Notes under the pieces: generated by a model | Seen by the model: only the letters and a program-made list of their open reading frames with translations | Databases searched by the model: none | What the model was told of the DNA's origin: nothing | Part shown: positions 52,068 to 60,517 of the stretch, piece after piece | Layout: every line of letters begins with the position of its first letter | Position numbering within the stretch: position 1 is the first letter of the stretch | NCBI GenBank assembly: GCA_964567745.1 | Contig: CAZMNY010000005.1 | Location: 209,697 to 273,696 of the forward strand | Direction: 5' to 3' | Origin: CAZMNY01 sp964567745 | GTDB taxonomy: Bacteria > Planctomycetota > Planctomycetia > Pirellulales > Pirellulaceae | Length of the DNA: 64,000 bases | Translations under genes and position numbers: made by a program

Positions 52068-52649
52068 CTAGGGCACTCGCGGACCCGTGATCCGAATCGT
52101 CGACTTAATGAACTCACAAGAAACTTGAAGTGTGTGGAGGACAACTTGATTGCCTGCGACGGAAGCGAGCCGACGATGGAATCGGTAATCGGCGTTGGCC
52201 ATTATCTCCGAGTCGGAGAGATCATCGCCGATTTCATCGCACATCGCCTCGAGCTCGTCGATTTGTTGATCCGTCGCGACGACCGCTGCAAGGCGAGCCG
52301 AGTAGATCTCCAAAGCAGCTCGAAACTCAGCGAACTCGGCGATGTCTTTGTCGCAGATCGACATCGCGGAACGAATCACGCTCGCATAACCCATCACCGC
52401 GTCTTGACTGCCGACAAACGTGCCGCCTTTGCGACCACGCGCGGTCGTTAATACGCCCATCGTTTGCAAACGCCCCGTGGCTTCACGAACAACGCAACGA
52501 CTCACCGCCAGCTTCTTGGCCAATTCGATTTCACCTGGGATAAGATCACCGGGCTTCAAACCGCAGTTCTCGATCACGTCGCGAATCTGCTCCATCGCAG
52601 AATCGACAAGCGTCGTGTTTCGAACGGGTTCAATGATCGCTTCGGTCAT
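52068..52649 (-). CDS. FadR-type GntR transcriptional regulator, shortened at the C-terminus
   Basis: 193 residues. The N-terminal winged helix-turn-helix (EQIRDVIENCGLKPGDLIPG EIELAKKLAVSRCVVREATG RLQTMGVLTTARGRKGGTFV) is well conserved for the GntR/FadR group. An FCD effector domain follows (EFAEFRAALEIYSARLAAVV, NADYRFHRRLASVAGNQVVL). The usual final helices of FCD (30-40 residues with the HxxI/L and Hl motifs) are missing, so the protein is either truncated or a short variant. Effector is probably an organic or sugar acid. It is divergent from the sulfatase gene at 52761 with about 110 bases between, which suggests it controls that gene; no clear operator palindrome is seen. Confidence 0.75.
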   Translation of the reverse strand: MTEAIIEPVRNTTLVDSAMEQIRDVIENCGLKPGDLIPGEIELAKKLAVSRCVVREATGRLQTMGVLTTARGRKGGTFVGSQDAVMGYASVIRSAMSICDKDIAEFAEFRAALEIYSARLAAVVATDQQIDELEAMCDEIGDDLSDSEIMANADYRFHRRLASVAGNQVVLHTLQVSCEFIKSTIRITGPRVP

Positions 52650-52760
52650 GGCGCTCTTTTTCGCTCGTGGCTAAACTTGCGGTCTATTCAGCGGCGTGAT
52701 TTAATGTCTGTCATCAGCGAATTTCGTCGAAGTGGTCACGTTTATTGGGTCGAGACGATA

Positions 52761-54365
52761 ATGCCTCAGTTGTTGAGAGACGCAATTGCGATCGGCGTGT
52801 TTATTCTTCCCGCTCTCGGTGCCGGACTCCTGGCAGCGGAGCGTTCGAAAGCGGATCGCCCCAATATTGTGTTGATCATGGTCGACGACATGGGGTGGTC
52901 CGACGTCGGTTGCTATGGCGGCGAGCTCGATACGCCTCACATCGATTCGTTGGCGTCCGATGGAATTCGTTTCACGCAGTTTTATAACAACGCGGTATGC
53001 GGCGCGACGCGAGCGTCATTGCTTACCGGATTGTATTGTCAACAGACGGGGCACCGTGGCGATCGTTGGAACGAGCCGAAGGATTTTGGCAAGTGCGTGT
53101 TGATTTCTGAAGTGCTGCAGGCGGGCGGCTATCACACGGCGATGGTTGGCAAATGGCAGGGTCGCGACTTGGCGGTGCGGCGAGGGTTTGATCGGTTTTT
53201 CGGACCGAATTGTCAGGGCAAAATCAGTTATTGGAATGCGGTCCAAAACAACGATTTCTATCTCGATGACAAACCATGGAAATTCCCTGAGCGCGGATTC
53301 TTTATGACGGATGCGTTCAATGAACATGCGGTGAAGTTTCTCAAGGATGCGGCGGCCGGTGAGAAACCGTTTTTTCTGTACGTCGGCTATATCGCTCCGC
53401 ATTGGCCGTTGCATGCGAAGCAAGAAGACATCGCCGCGTATCGTCGCCGCTATCGCGATAAAGGTTGGGACGAGTGGCGTCTTGACAGGATCAAGCGTCA
53501 ACGCGAAATGGGACTGCTTCGAGAGAGTTGGAAGCCAGCGCCCAAGCCAGCTTCGATTGGCAAGTGGGCCGACGATCCTCAGAAGGATTGGCAGGCCGAA
53601 CGCATGGCCGTCTATGCCGCTCAGATTACCAACGTCGATCGCGGCGTCGGACGCATGCTCGACGTATTGCGAGAATCTGGCGCGGACGCGAATACGCTCG
53701 TCTTGTTTCTTTCAGATAACGGCGCCGCGCCGGACGGAGGCTTGCGACCGAGTTCAGGCGGTTTTGGCTTTTCAGCGAAGACGGCAAATCGCAAGTGGCG
53801 AAAGGATGGCGTCGCGATCAAGCCAGGGAGCGGGCCTAACTTGATGCCGGGTCCTGCTGGGACGTTTTCTGGTTACGGGCTTGCTTGGGCAACGACCAGC
53901 AACACTCCATTTCGGGACACAAAGCAGTCGGCGTACGAGGGCGGCATCCGCACTCCGTTGATCGCCCGCTGGCCGAGCGTCATTACGACTGGCGGTGGAA
54001 TCAGTCGCGAGCCGGGGCATGTGATCGACATGATGGCGACAAGTTTGGATGTCGCCGGAGTTGCCTACCCTGACGAATTTCAAGGTCGCCGTCCGTTGCC
54101 GATGGAAGGGAAATCGATCGTTTCGATTTTTCACGGGAAGGAGCGCGACGGACATGAGCTCATCGCATGGAAATGTGGACGCGGCCGCGCCATTCGCCAG
54201 GGCTCTTGGAAGCTTGTTCGACCGCGCGACAATCGTCCGTGGGAACTCTACAATCTCAACGTCGATGCAGGCGAGACAAACAATCTCGCTCAATCGATGC
54301 CCGGCCGAGCTAAGGCGATGGCTGAGCAATACGAGGCTTGGCGACGCCGAGTTGGCGCGAAGTGA
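52761..54365 (+). CDS. secreted sulfatase with CGATR formylglycine motif
   Basis: 534 residues from ATG 52761, which directly precedes a signal peptide (AIAIGVFILPALGAGLLAA); ATG 52704 is an alternative start. The S1 sulfatase signature reads NIVLIMVDDMGWSDVGCYGG for metal ligands, then NNAVCGATRASLLTGLYCQQ, where the modification motif is C80-G-A-T-R84: Ala replaces the common Pro, a change tolerated in several sulfatases. MVGKWQGRDL and FLSDNGAAPDGG complete the site. The length and GYIAPHWPLHAKQEDI resemble arylsulfatases of the S1_4 type. Divergent from the FadR-type regulator, so possibly inducible by a sugar acid. Confidence 0.9.
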   Translation: MPQLLRDAIAIGVFILPALGAGLLAAERSKADRPNIVLIMVDDMGWSDVGCYGGELDTPHIDSLASDGIRFTQFYNNAVCGATRASLLTGLYCQQTGHRGDRWNEPKDFGKCVLISEVLQAGGYHTAMVGKWQGRDLAVRRGFDRFFGPNCQGKISYWNAVQNNDFYLDDKPWKFPERGFFMTDAFNEHAVKFLKDAAAGEKPFFLYVGYIAPHWPLHAKQEDIAAYRRRYRDKGWDEWRLDRIKRQREMGLLRESWKPAPKPASIGKWADDPQKDWQAERMAVYAAQITNVDRGVGRMLDVLRESGADANTLVLFLSDNGAAPDGGLRPSSGGFGFSAKTANRKWRKDGVAIKPGSGPNLMPGPAGTFSGYGLAWATTSNTPFRDTKQSAYEGGIRTPLIARWPSVITTGGGISREPGHVIDMMATSLDVAGVAYPDEFQGRRPLPMEGKSIVSIFHGKERDGHELIAWKCGRGRAIRQGSWKLVRPRDNRPWELYNLNVDAGETNNLAQSMPGRAKAMAEQYEAWRRRVGAK

Positions 54366-54507
54366 CGATGAATTTTGTAACCGTCTTGATTTTTCGCGAT
54401 CTGACGCGGTTCGAGGACTAGGCATCTGGGACATGGGTTTTGGCGCCCAGAAAAATCTGATGAAAAGTTGGTGTCGTCAAACCGCTCATTCAACGACCCA
54501 CAACCCG

Positions 54508-55776
54508 CTAGACCATTTCTAGTCCCGCCATGGTTCCGGTTTGCGCAGCGAAGGTTTCGGTTTCTATGCCGAGTCGTTGTAGCATCGAGACGAACAGCTT
54601 GGGTAATGGGTAGTTGTTTGTCTTGTCGAACGCGAGGTGTTGACCGTGCCGGAAACCGCCGCCTGCGAGAATAATCGGCATGTTCTTCGTGTTGTGACTG
54701 TTAGCGTTTCCGAGGTTCGATCCGAACAGCACCATGGTGTTGTCGAGCAACGAACTACCGGCTTCTTTCGAATCGGTCATCTTCTTCAAGAAACGTTCGA
54801 ATGCCTTCACGACCTCCGACTCGATAATCGTCAGTTGCTTAATCTTCATCGCGTCCTTGCCGTGGTGCGAGAGCATGTGGTAATCCGTATCGACTCCTTG
54901 AATGGAAGGCACGGCGTTCATGCCGACGTCATGAAGAGTCAGGAAACGCGTGGAGTCGGTTTCGATCGCCAAGTGCATCATGTCGTACAACAGACCTACA
55001 CGTTCGATCATTCTGGTTCGGTCTGGTTGGTCACGCGGCGGGTCGACGTCGACTTTCGGTTTGGGGCGGTGCGCCCAAGCCTCGGCTTTGACGAGTTTGG
55101 TTTCGGCTTCACGCACGGCGTCGAAATACTGATCGATCTTGTCGCGGTCATTCCCACCGAGCCGGCTGCGCATGCGTTTGGTTTTGTCCAACACCACGTC
55201 AAGCACGCTCTGCCCGTCGCGCAACCGCTGAATCTGCTCTGCCTTCTCGTTCGCTTTGCCTTGCAGAAAGAGTCTTTTGAAGACTCGCGAAGGTCGTTGC
55301 TCGGCAGGAATTTCAACGCCCGATCGGGACCAAGAGATTCCGGAATTCGATGTGGACAGAGCGAGCGAGCCAAATCGGGTTTCGGTGCCGAGTCGTTCCG
55401 CTGCGAACTGGTCGAGTGAAATCGAGTTGACGAATCCAGCGCTGGTAGGATGTTTCGCACCGGTCAAAAACGACTTTGCCGACCTGTGCCCGCCGCCAAC
55501 TCCTGGATGCGACGAACCGGAAATGAACGTAAAGTTGTCGCGATGTGATTCAAGAACTTTCAAGTACGCCGGCGCTTGATAATCACGGCCCGCTTGCTCT
55601 GGGATGATGTTGGGCGCGTGGAGGCCCAGGCTGACGTTGATCGCCACCATTCGCCGCCGAGGCTTGCCGTCGGGCGCAAACGCGCGGACTTGCATGGCAT
55701 CGAGCAGCGGAAGACCGACGGCGACACCAGCCGCTCGCAAGAGAGTTCGACGCGGAATCGAATTGTTCTTCATCAT
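54508..55776 (-). CDS. DUF1552 family protein, Tat-exported
   Basis: 422 residues from ATG 55776 (MMKNNSIPRRTLLRAAGVAV), giving a twin-arginine leader RRTLLR. Signatures: VAINVSLGLHAPNIIPEQAG, TFISGSSHPGVGGGHRSAKS, SLDQFAAERLGTETRFGSLA, LHDVGMNAVPSIQG, DYHMLSHHGKDAMKIKQL and MVLFGSNLGNANSHNTKNMP. It differs from the DUF1552 protein at 33019 (for example FGSNLGNAN against YGSGLGDGA), so the two pairs belong to different subfamilies. It starts 28 bases after the upstream cytochrome stop. Confidence 0.9.
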   Translation of the reverse strand: MMKNNSIPRRTLLRAAGVAVGLPLLDAMQVRAFAPDGKPRRRMVAINVSLGLHAPNIIPEQAGRDYQAPAYLKVLESHRDNFTFISGSSHPGVGGGHRSAKSFLTGAKHPTSAGFVNSISLDQFAAERLGTETRFGSLALSTSNSGISWSRSGVEIPAEQRPSRVFKRLFLQGKANEKAEQIQRLRDGQSVLDVVLDKTKRMRSRLGGNDRDKIDQYFDAVREAETKLVKAEAWAHRPKPKVDVDPPRDQPDRTRMIERVGLLYDMMHLAIETDSTRFLTLHDVGMNAVPSIQGVDTDYHMLSHHGKDAMKIKQLTIIESEVVKAFERFLKKMTDSKEAGSSLLDNTMVLFGSNLGNANSHNTKNMPIILAGGGFRHGQHLAFDKTNNYPLPKLFVSMLQRLGIETETFAAQTGTMAGLEMV

Positions 55777-55804
55777 GTTCTTCTCGGATGAGCTGTTCGC
55801 TGAC

Positions 55805-58201
55805 TTAGGGTTGGCGAAACACTTGGCTCTGTACAATTTCGTGGATGCAAGAACGCAGACCGTAATTCTTGCCCGCTGCCTTATCGACTATATCTGCGAC
55901 TGCGGGCCGATCGGAGAACCCGAGGCCGCGTCCCGTTGCGTAGGTCAGCAGTTTCTTAACGATGCCAGCCGCGACGGCTTTCTTGTCATTGAGGACGATC
56001 TGTTTAAATTCGCGGATATCGCGAAACGGCTTGCCGTCGGGCGTTTGACCGGTCGCATCGACGGGCAGCCCGATACGATAGCTAATCCATCGATAGGTAA
56101 ACGGAGATTGTTTGAGGTCAGGCCGCTTGCCTTCGCCAAGCGTGCGATAGTTCTCCTGCCAACCGCCAATTGGATTGAAGTTCTCCAAGGCAAATCCAGC
56201 GGGGTCAATCTTGACGTGGCAGACCGCGCACGATTGCACGTTGCGGTGGCTTGCCAGTTGCTCACGAATCGTCGTCGCGCCGCGCGTGTCCGGCTCGACC
56301 GATGGTGCGTTGGCCGGCGGCGGAGGCGCGGTCTGTCCCAGAATGTTCTCCATGATCCAAACGCCGCGCAATACAGGCGAGGTGTTTGTGCCGTTCGCGG
56401 TCACCTTGAGGATGCTCGCTTGGGTCATCAAGCCGCCGCGAACGCTGTCTTCCGGCAGCTTCACTTTTCGAATCAGCTGCCCAGTCACGCCATCGATGCC
56501 GTAATGCTTGGCGAGTCGCTCGTTGACAAAGCAAAAATCGGAATCGATGAAGTTCATCAGGCTCAGGTCCTCGTCGATCAACTCGCGAAAGAAGCGATGC
56601 GTTTCTTTGAGCATCGATATCTTCAACAGTTCGTCGAACTCGGGGTAGAGTTTCATGTCGGGCGACGTGAAGTCGATATCGCGAAGGTCAAGCCACTGGC
56701 CCGTAAAGTTGTTCGTGAACGCTTTCGATTTAGAGTCGTTGAGCAATCGGTCGACTTGATCGCGAAGCACTGTCGGTTGATTCAGCTTGCCTTGGGAGGC
56801 AAGCGACAACAGTTCAGCGTCGGGTGTTGAGGACCAAAGGCAGTACGACAGTCGCGAGGCGAGTGCGAACTGCCCGATGAACTCGCGGCCCGGTTCGTCG
56901 AGAAAGAGGAAGTCGGGCGAACAAAGCACGGCTTTTAGGCTCAATCGCAATGCCTCTTCAAACGATCGTCCCTTGTCCATCGCCGATTCGGCCAAGCCCA
57001 AGAACGGCTCGACTTCACTCGGATCGATCTTGCGACGGAACGCAAGTGGGAGAACTCTCGTTAAGATCTTGTCGACGTCATTCAAACCGGCGCTGCTCGG
57101 ATCGACACCGCCAAGCAACTTTGCTCGACTTGCGGGAGGCCACGGCTCAAGCGGTCCCTCGATTGTTATTTCGCCGATTTCAATTCCCGGTTCAGGATAC
57201 GTATCGGCGTCCTTTCGGGTGTCACGCGTGCCGTAACACTTGGGTTGATACGTACCGCCGTCCTCGACCAACCGATCCGTGAACTCGATCGTAGTCCATT
57301 TATCGGGCGGCACATCGTAGTATCCGACAAGGTGTTTTTCACGTCGGCCGACAACCGTGTCTCCTCCGTAGATCCGAAGCGTCACGGGCTTGTCGCTCTG
57401 AACCGCGCGCACTCGCAGCGTTCCGCGATACGTGCCGGCCTTGGCTCGAAGTCGACCAAACGTAACCAAATTCGTCGGGCAATAACCGGACTGGAAAATC
57501 ACAACGCCGTCGTCGGTTTTGCGAAACATCTTGCCGAATTGGGTCGCCAGGCGAGGTGTTCCGTCGTGATTGGTTTGTCCTTGTAGGGTAGTCGTGTGCT
57601 TGATGTACCTTGGCTTTTTTGGAGGACCAAACGCGGCATCGAGCGCGGCGTCCGCAGCTTGTAGATAGGCCGCCATGGTTTCAGCCGATACGGCAAGCCC
57701 CGCGCCGACGTTGTCGAATCCGGCGGACGGCGTATCGTCGGGCAAGAGCTCTTTTACTTGCACATCGACGTCGAACAAATCGCGGATCGTGTTCTGATAT
57801 TCATTGCGATTGAGTCGCCGCAACACGACGCTATTGCGATCGCGATCTGCTTCATTGAGAGCTTGCGCCAGGGTCGCGATTGCCTTGGCGACTTTGGCTT
57901 TCGAAGGCTGTGGCTCATCCTTCGGCGGCATCTCTCCCGCGGCGATGCGGTCGTGCATGAGGACCCAGCGACGCCTCGCCTCACTATCGTTCAAGTTTCC
58001 GTCCAGCTGCGCGAGGTCTAAACTGGCCTCGGCATCTGCGCCGTCGTGACAGTGAATGCAGTGGTCTTCGAGAAAGGGTTTAATCGCGTTCCGCCAAGAA
58101 GCGGATTCTTCATCCGCCCGTGCGACGGCGTGTGGCGCGAGACTCGAACTGAGAACAAACGCCATCGCGAGCGCGAGCGTTGTCCCGCGGCGAATCATCA
58201 T
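55805..58201 (-). CDS. PSCyt3-type cytochrome protein (DUF1587/1592/1588/1585) with carbohydrate-binding-like region
   Basis: 798 residues from ATG 58201; a second ATG follows directly. The signal peptide is LALAMAFVLSSSLAPHAVA. Domains in order: a cytochrome module with haem motif CIHCHDG near residue 58 and MPPKDEPQPS; DUF1587 (LRRLNRNEYQNTIRDLFDVD); a beta-rich part near 225-360 (YRGTLRVRAVQSDKPVTLRI, PDKWTTIEFTDRL) resembling a carbohydrate-binding module; DUF1595/1592 (SRLSYCLWSSTPDAELLSLA, DFCFVNERLAKHYGIDGVTG); DUF1588 with a second haem motif (SCAVCHVKIDPAGFALENFN); and DUF1585. First gene of the operon with the DUF1552 gene. Confidence 0.9.
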   Translation of the reverse strand: MMIRRGTTLALAMAFVLSSSLAPHAVARADEESASWRNAIKPFLEDHCIHCHDGADAEASLDLAQLDGNLNDSEARRRWVLMHDRIAAGEMPPKDEPQPSKAKVAKAIATLAQALNEADRDRNSVVLRRLNRNEYQNTIRDLFDVDVQVKELLPDDTPSAGFDNVGAGLAVSAETMAAYLQAADAALDAAFGPPKKPRYIKHTTTLQGQTNHDGTPRLATQFGKMFRKTDDGVVIFQSGYCPTNLVTFGRLRAKAGTYRGTLRVRAVQSDKPVTLRIYGGDTVVGRREKHLVGYYDVPPDKWTTIEFTDRLVEDGGTYQPKCYGTRDTRKDADTYPEPGIEIGEITIEGPLEPWPPASRAKLLGGVDPSSAGLNDVDKILTRVLPLAFRRKIDPSEVEPFLGLAESAMDKGRSFEEALRLSLKAVLCSPDFLFLDEPGREFIGQFALASRLSYCLWSSTPDAELLSLASQGKLNQPTVLRDQVDRLLNDSKSKAFTNNFTGQWLDLRDIDFTSPDMKLYPEFDELLKISMLKETHRFFRELIDEDLSLMNFIDSDFCFVNERLAKHYGIDGVTGQLIRKVKLPEDSVRGGLMTQASILKVTANGTNTSPVLRGVWIMENILGQTAPPPPANAPSVEPDTRGATTIREQLASHRNVQSCAVCHVKIDPAGFALENFNPIGGWQENYRTLGEGKRPDLKQSPFTYRWISYRIGLPVDATGQTPDGKPFRDIREFKQIVLNDKKAVAAGIVKKLLTYATGRGLGFSDRPAVADIVDKAAGKNYGLRSCIHEIVQSQVFRQP

Positions 58202-58418
58202 TGGTTGGTCTCCGGGGTGGCCGCCTGATGACATTTCACGGCAACTCGCTCATGCTTGTGGTCCTGCACCCCACTCGAGGCGATTATACTTCGCTGTCTC
58301 GATTGTGTGAATTCGCGAACCCTCGCCATCAGGTCACGAGCAATAATGCTATTCTGACACGTTGCCGTTGATCGACGGCAGGCAGGTCCAGCGCTCAATG
58401 CACACGCGGAGATTTCCG

Positions 58419-59087
58419 ATGAGATTCAAGCTCGATCAGCGGACTCCTGTTTCTGTTCTCAATCTGGCCATTGGGATGGGTCTTATCGCGGCGCTCGCGC
58501 CTTGGACTTGTCCCCTTCCAGCACGCGCTCGATTGCGCAAGCTCATGAGGGGCATGATGCACCTGTGTTGGGCGGCATTTTTCCGCAGCTCTCCTCCGAC
58601 GGCAAGACGAACGTGTTTTCGTTTCAAGGATCGCTCTGGAAGATCTTCCGCGACGGCGGCGTGATGAAACAACTTACGGATAAACCTGGGTTCGACGCAA
58701 GACCTTGTTGGTCGCCTGACGGAGAGCGAATCGCATTCCTTCGCGGTCGAGGCTCCTTTGATGGGCCGGTTCAAATGATCCGAGCAAGCGACGGGGGCGC
58801 CATTGAGCTTCCTAGGAACGTTTGTTGCCAAAGGCAAACTCTCTTTCTCGCCCGACGGCAACCGGCTGCTCAGTATCTTCCGCGACGAAGGTGGTGGCAA
58901 CTCACTTCGTTGGTTCGACATCCGCAGCGCCGACTTCGGCGCGAAGTTGTATTCAGATTCGTGGGGCGCTCGACACGCACTTTCGTCCGACGGAAGGTCG
59001 ATCGCTCATCAAGTGCATGTCGAAACGCAGATCGCCGAGGCTCGTGAGGTGTTTAACCAGTTGTTGCAACAGCCGGTTCACAAGTGA
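58419..59087 (+). pseudogene. degraded TolB-like beta-propeller (amidohydrolase-associated) gene
   Basis: Three frames must be joined. From ATG 58419: MRFKLDQRTPVSVLNLAIGM, a signal-like start. From about 58520: HEGHDAPVLGGIFPQLSSDG and GSLWKIFRDGGVMKQLTDKP. From about 58810: VAKGKLSFSPDGNRLLSIFR and WGARHALSSDGRSIAHQVHV. The SPDGxxI repeats are PD40/TolB propeller blades, usually N-terminal to a large amidohydrolase. The propeller is short and no hydrolase follows, since the frame stops at 59087, ten bases before the end of the next gene. Two frameshifts and truncation make it a pseudogene. Confidence 0.65.
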
Positions 59088-59096
59088 GTCAATGCA

Positions 59097-60431
59097 CTAC
59101 GCGAAGAGTTCGCTAACGGGTCGACCGCCATCGGTAATCGGCACGGGTCGTTCGTCGCTCGTGTAGAGTTCTTTGGACGGATCGATGCCGAGGGCGCAGT
59201 GAATCGTTGCGTGAAGATCGGGGAGCGAGATTGGGCGGTCCACGACTTCCATGCCGAGTTCATTGGTGACGCCGATCGTCTTTCCATTTTGCAGGCCGCC
59301 GCCGGCGAGCACGACGCTGAATGACTTTGCGTGGTGGCCTCGACCGCCACCGCCATCGAACTGCGCCGGTCGACCGAACTCGCTTGCTACCACAACGAGT
59401 GTCTTGTCCAACATCTTTTGTTTCTCTAGGTCGAGCACGAGAGCGGACAGGGCGTTATCCAGCTCTTTGATCAACAGATGTTGATTGAGTTGTCCGTCGT
59501 TGTGTGTATCCCAGCCCGTTCCGTTAATGAAGTTCAGGTTGTGTGCGACTTCGATAAACCGGACTCCCGATTGCAAGAGTCTTCGAGACAACAAGCAACG
59601 TTGTCCGAACTCGCCGCCGTACGATTCTCGTAGCGAGTCGGGTTCGCTGTCGAGGTTGAACACATTCATAAACTGCGAACCGGAAAGTCGAAGCGCTTCG
59701 CTGACGGAGATGTCGTAGTCTCGGATCGTCGTCCCGCCTGTTGTGCGTCTGAGATACTCGGCTCGCACGTTGGCCAGCAGTCTTTCTCGCCTTGACTGAC
59801 GCGATTTGGACACGTCGGCAGCTCGAGTGAATCCGGCGGGTCCCGCAGTCGTATCGGTTAGGTAGACGTAGCCTGCTTTGGCGCCGAGGAACCCGGGACC
59901 TCGAGTGACATTGGGATAGCCGATCAGGACATAAGCGGGCGTGTTTTCATTTGCCGGACCACTTTCATGGGCAACGATCGAGCCAATCGACGGGTAGACA
60001 ATCGTTCCGCTTGTTGGCCGCGCCGTGTGCACTTGGTTCGTGGCGGCGGCGTGTTCATCGATAACTTCGTGATACACCGTCCGCAGGATGTTAAAGCGGT
60101 CCAGAATGCGTGCGCATTTGGGGAGATGTTGGCAAACTTGGGTGCCGTCGATCGCGGTGTCGATCGCGTCGTAATATGAGCCGGGCTTCTTGTCTTTGGC
60201 TTTGGCGTCGCCTTTGCGTTTCGGATCCCACGTGTCGAGATGACAGGATCCCCCGCCCAACCAGACCATGATGCAGTGTTCAGCCTTACCGATGGGGAAC
60301 GACGGTTTCGCCATCGGTTCAGCGGCCAGCAATGGACTTGATGCGCCGAGCAGGGAAGTTGCCCCCAACCCGAGTCCAGCAGCGCCGGTTCGGCTTAGGA
60401 ATTCTCGTCGAGTGGCTTTGGGCAGGTTCAT
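59097..60431 (-). CDS. DUF1501 family protein, Tat-exported (second subfamily)
   Basis: 444 residues. The leader MNLPKATRREFLSRTGAAGL holds a twin-arginine RREFLS motif. Signatures: CIMVWLGGGSCHLDTWDPKR, NILRTVYHEVIDEHAAATNQ, YGGEFGQRCLLSRRLLQSGV, VVVASEFGRPAQFD and GRGHHAKSFSVVLAGGGL. The C-terminus (LPDLHATIHCALGIDPSKEL) lacks the FRHAGRDFRLTDVHG block of the DUF1501 proteins at 5384 and 11641, so it is a separate subfamily. It follows the cytochrome gene by 86 bases on the same strand. Fold and role as for the other members; no measured activity is known to me. Confidence 0.9.
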   Translation of the reverse strand: MNLPKATRREFLSRTGAAGLGLGATSLLGASSPLLAAEPMAKPSFPIGKAEHCIMVWLGGGSCHLDTWDPKRKGDAKAKDKKPGSYYDAIDTAIDGTQVCQHLPKCARILDRFNILRTVYHEVIDEHAAATNQVHTARPTSGTIVYPSIGSIVAHESGPANENTPAYVLIGYPNVTRGPGFLGAKAGYVYLTDTTAGPAGFTRAADVSKSRQSRRERLLANVRAEYLRRTTGGTTIRDYDISVSEALRLSGSQFMNVFNLDSEPDSLRESYGGEFGQRCLLSRRLLQSGVRFIEVAHNLNFINGTGWDTHNDGQLNQHLLIKELDNALSALVLDLEKQKMLDKTLVVVASEFGRPAQFDGGGGRGHHAKSFSVVLAGGGLQNGKTIGVTNELGMEVVDRPISLPDLHATIHCALGIDPSKELYTSDERPVPITDGGRPVSELFA

Positions 60432-60517
60432 TTCTTTGCTCCGTCAGAACATTCTTTTACGAATGTTCGCTCGAACACAACTGCGAACTATATCCGCATT
60501 GTGCGCGTTTTCATATC

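Noticed and set aside
52998..53012. CGATR motif taken as evidence of an inactive sulfatase
   Set aside because: Ala in place of Pro is compatible with the C-x-P/A-x-R modification motif, and the remaining metal and catalytic residues are present.
54637..55419. 260-codon plus-strand open frame
   Set aside because: Antisense shadow of the DUF1552 gene.
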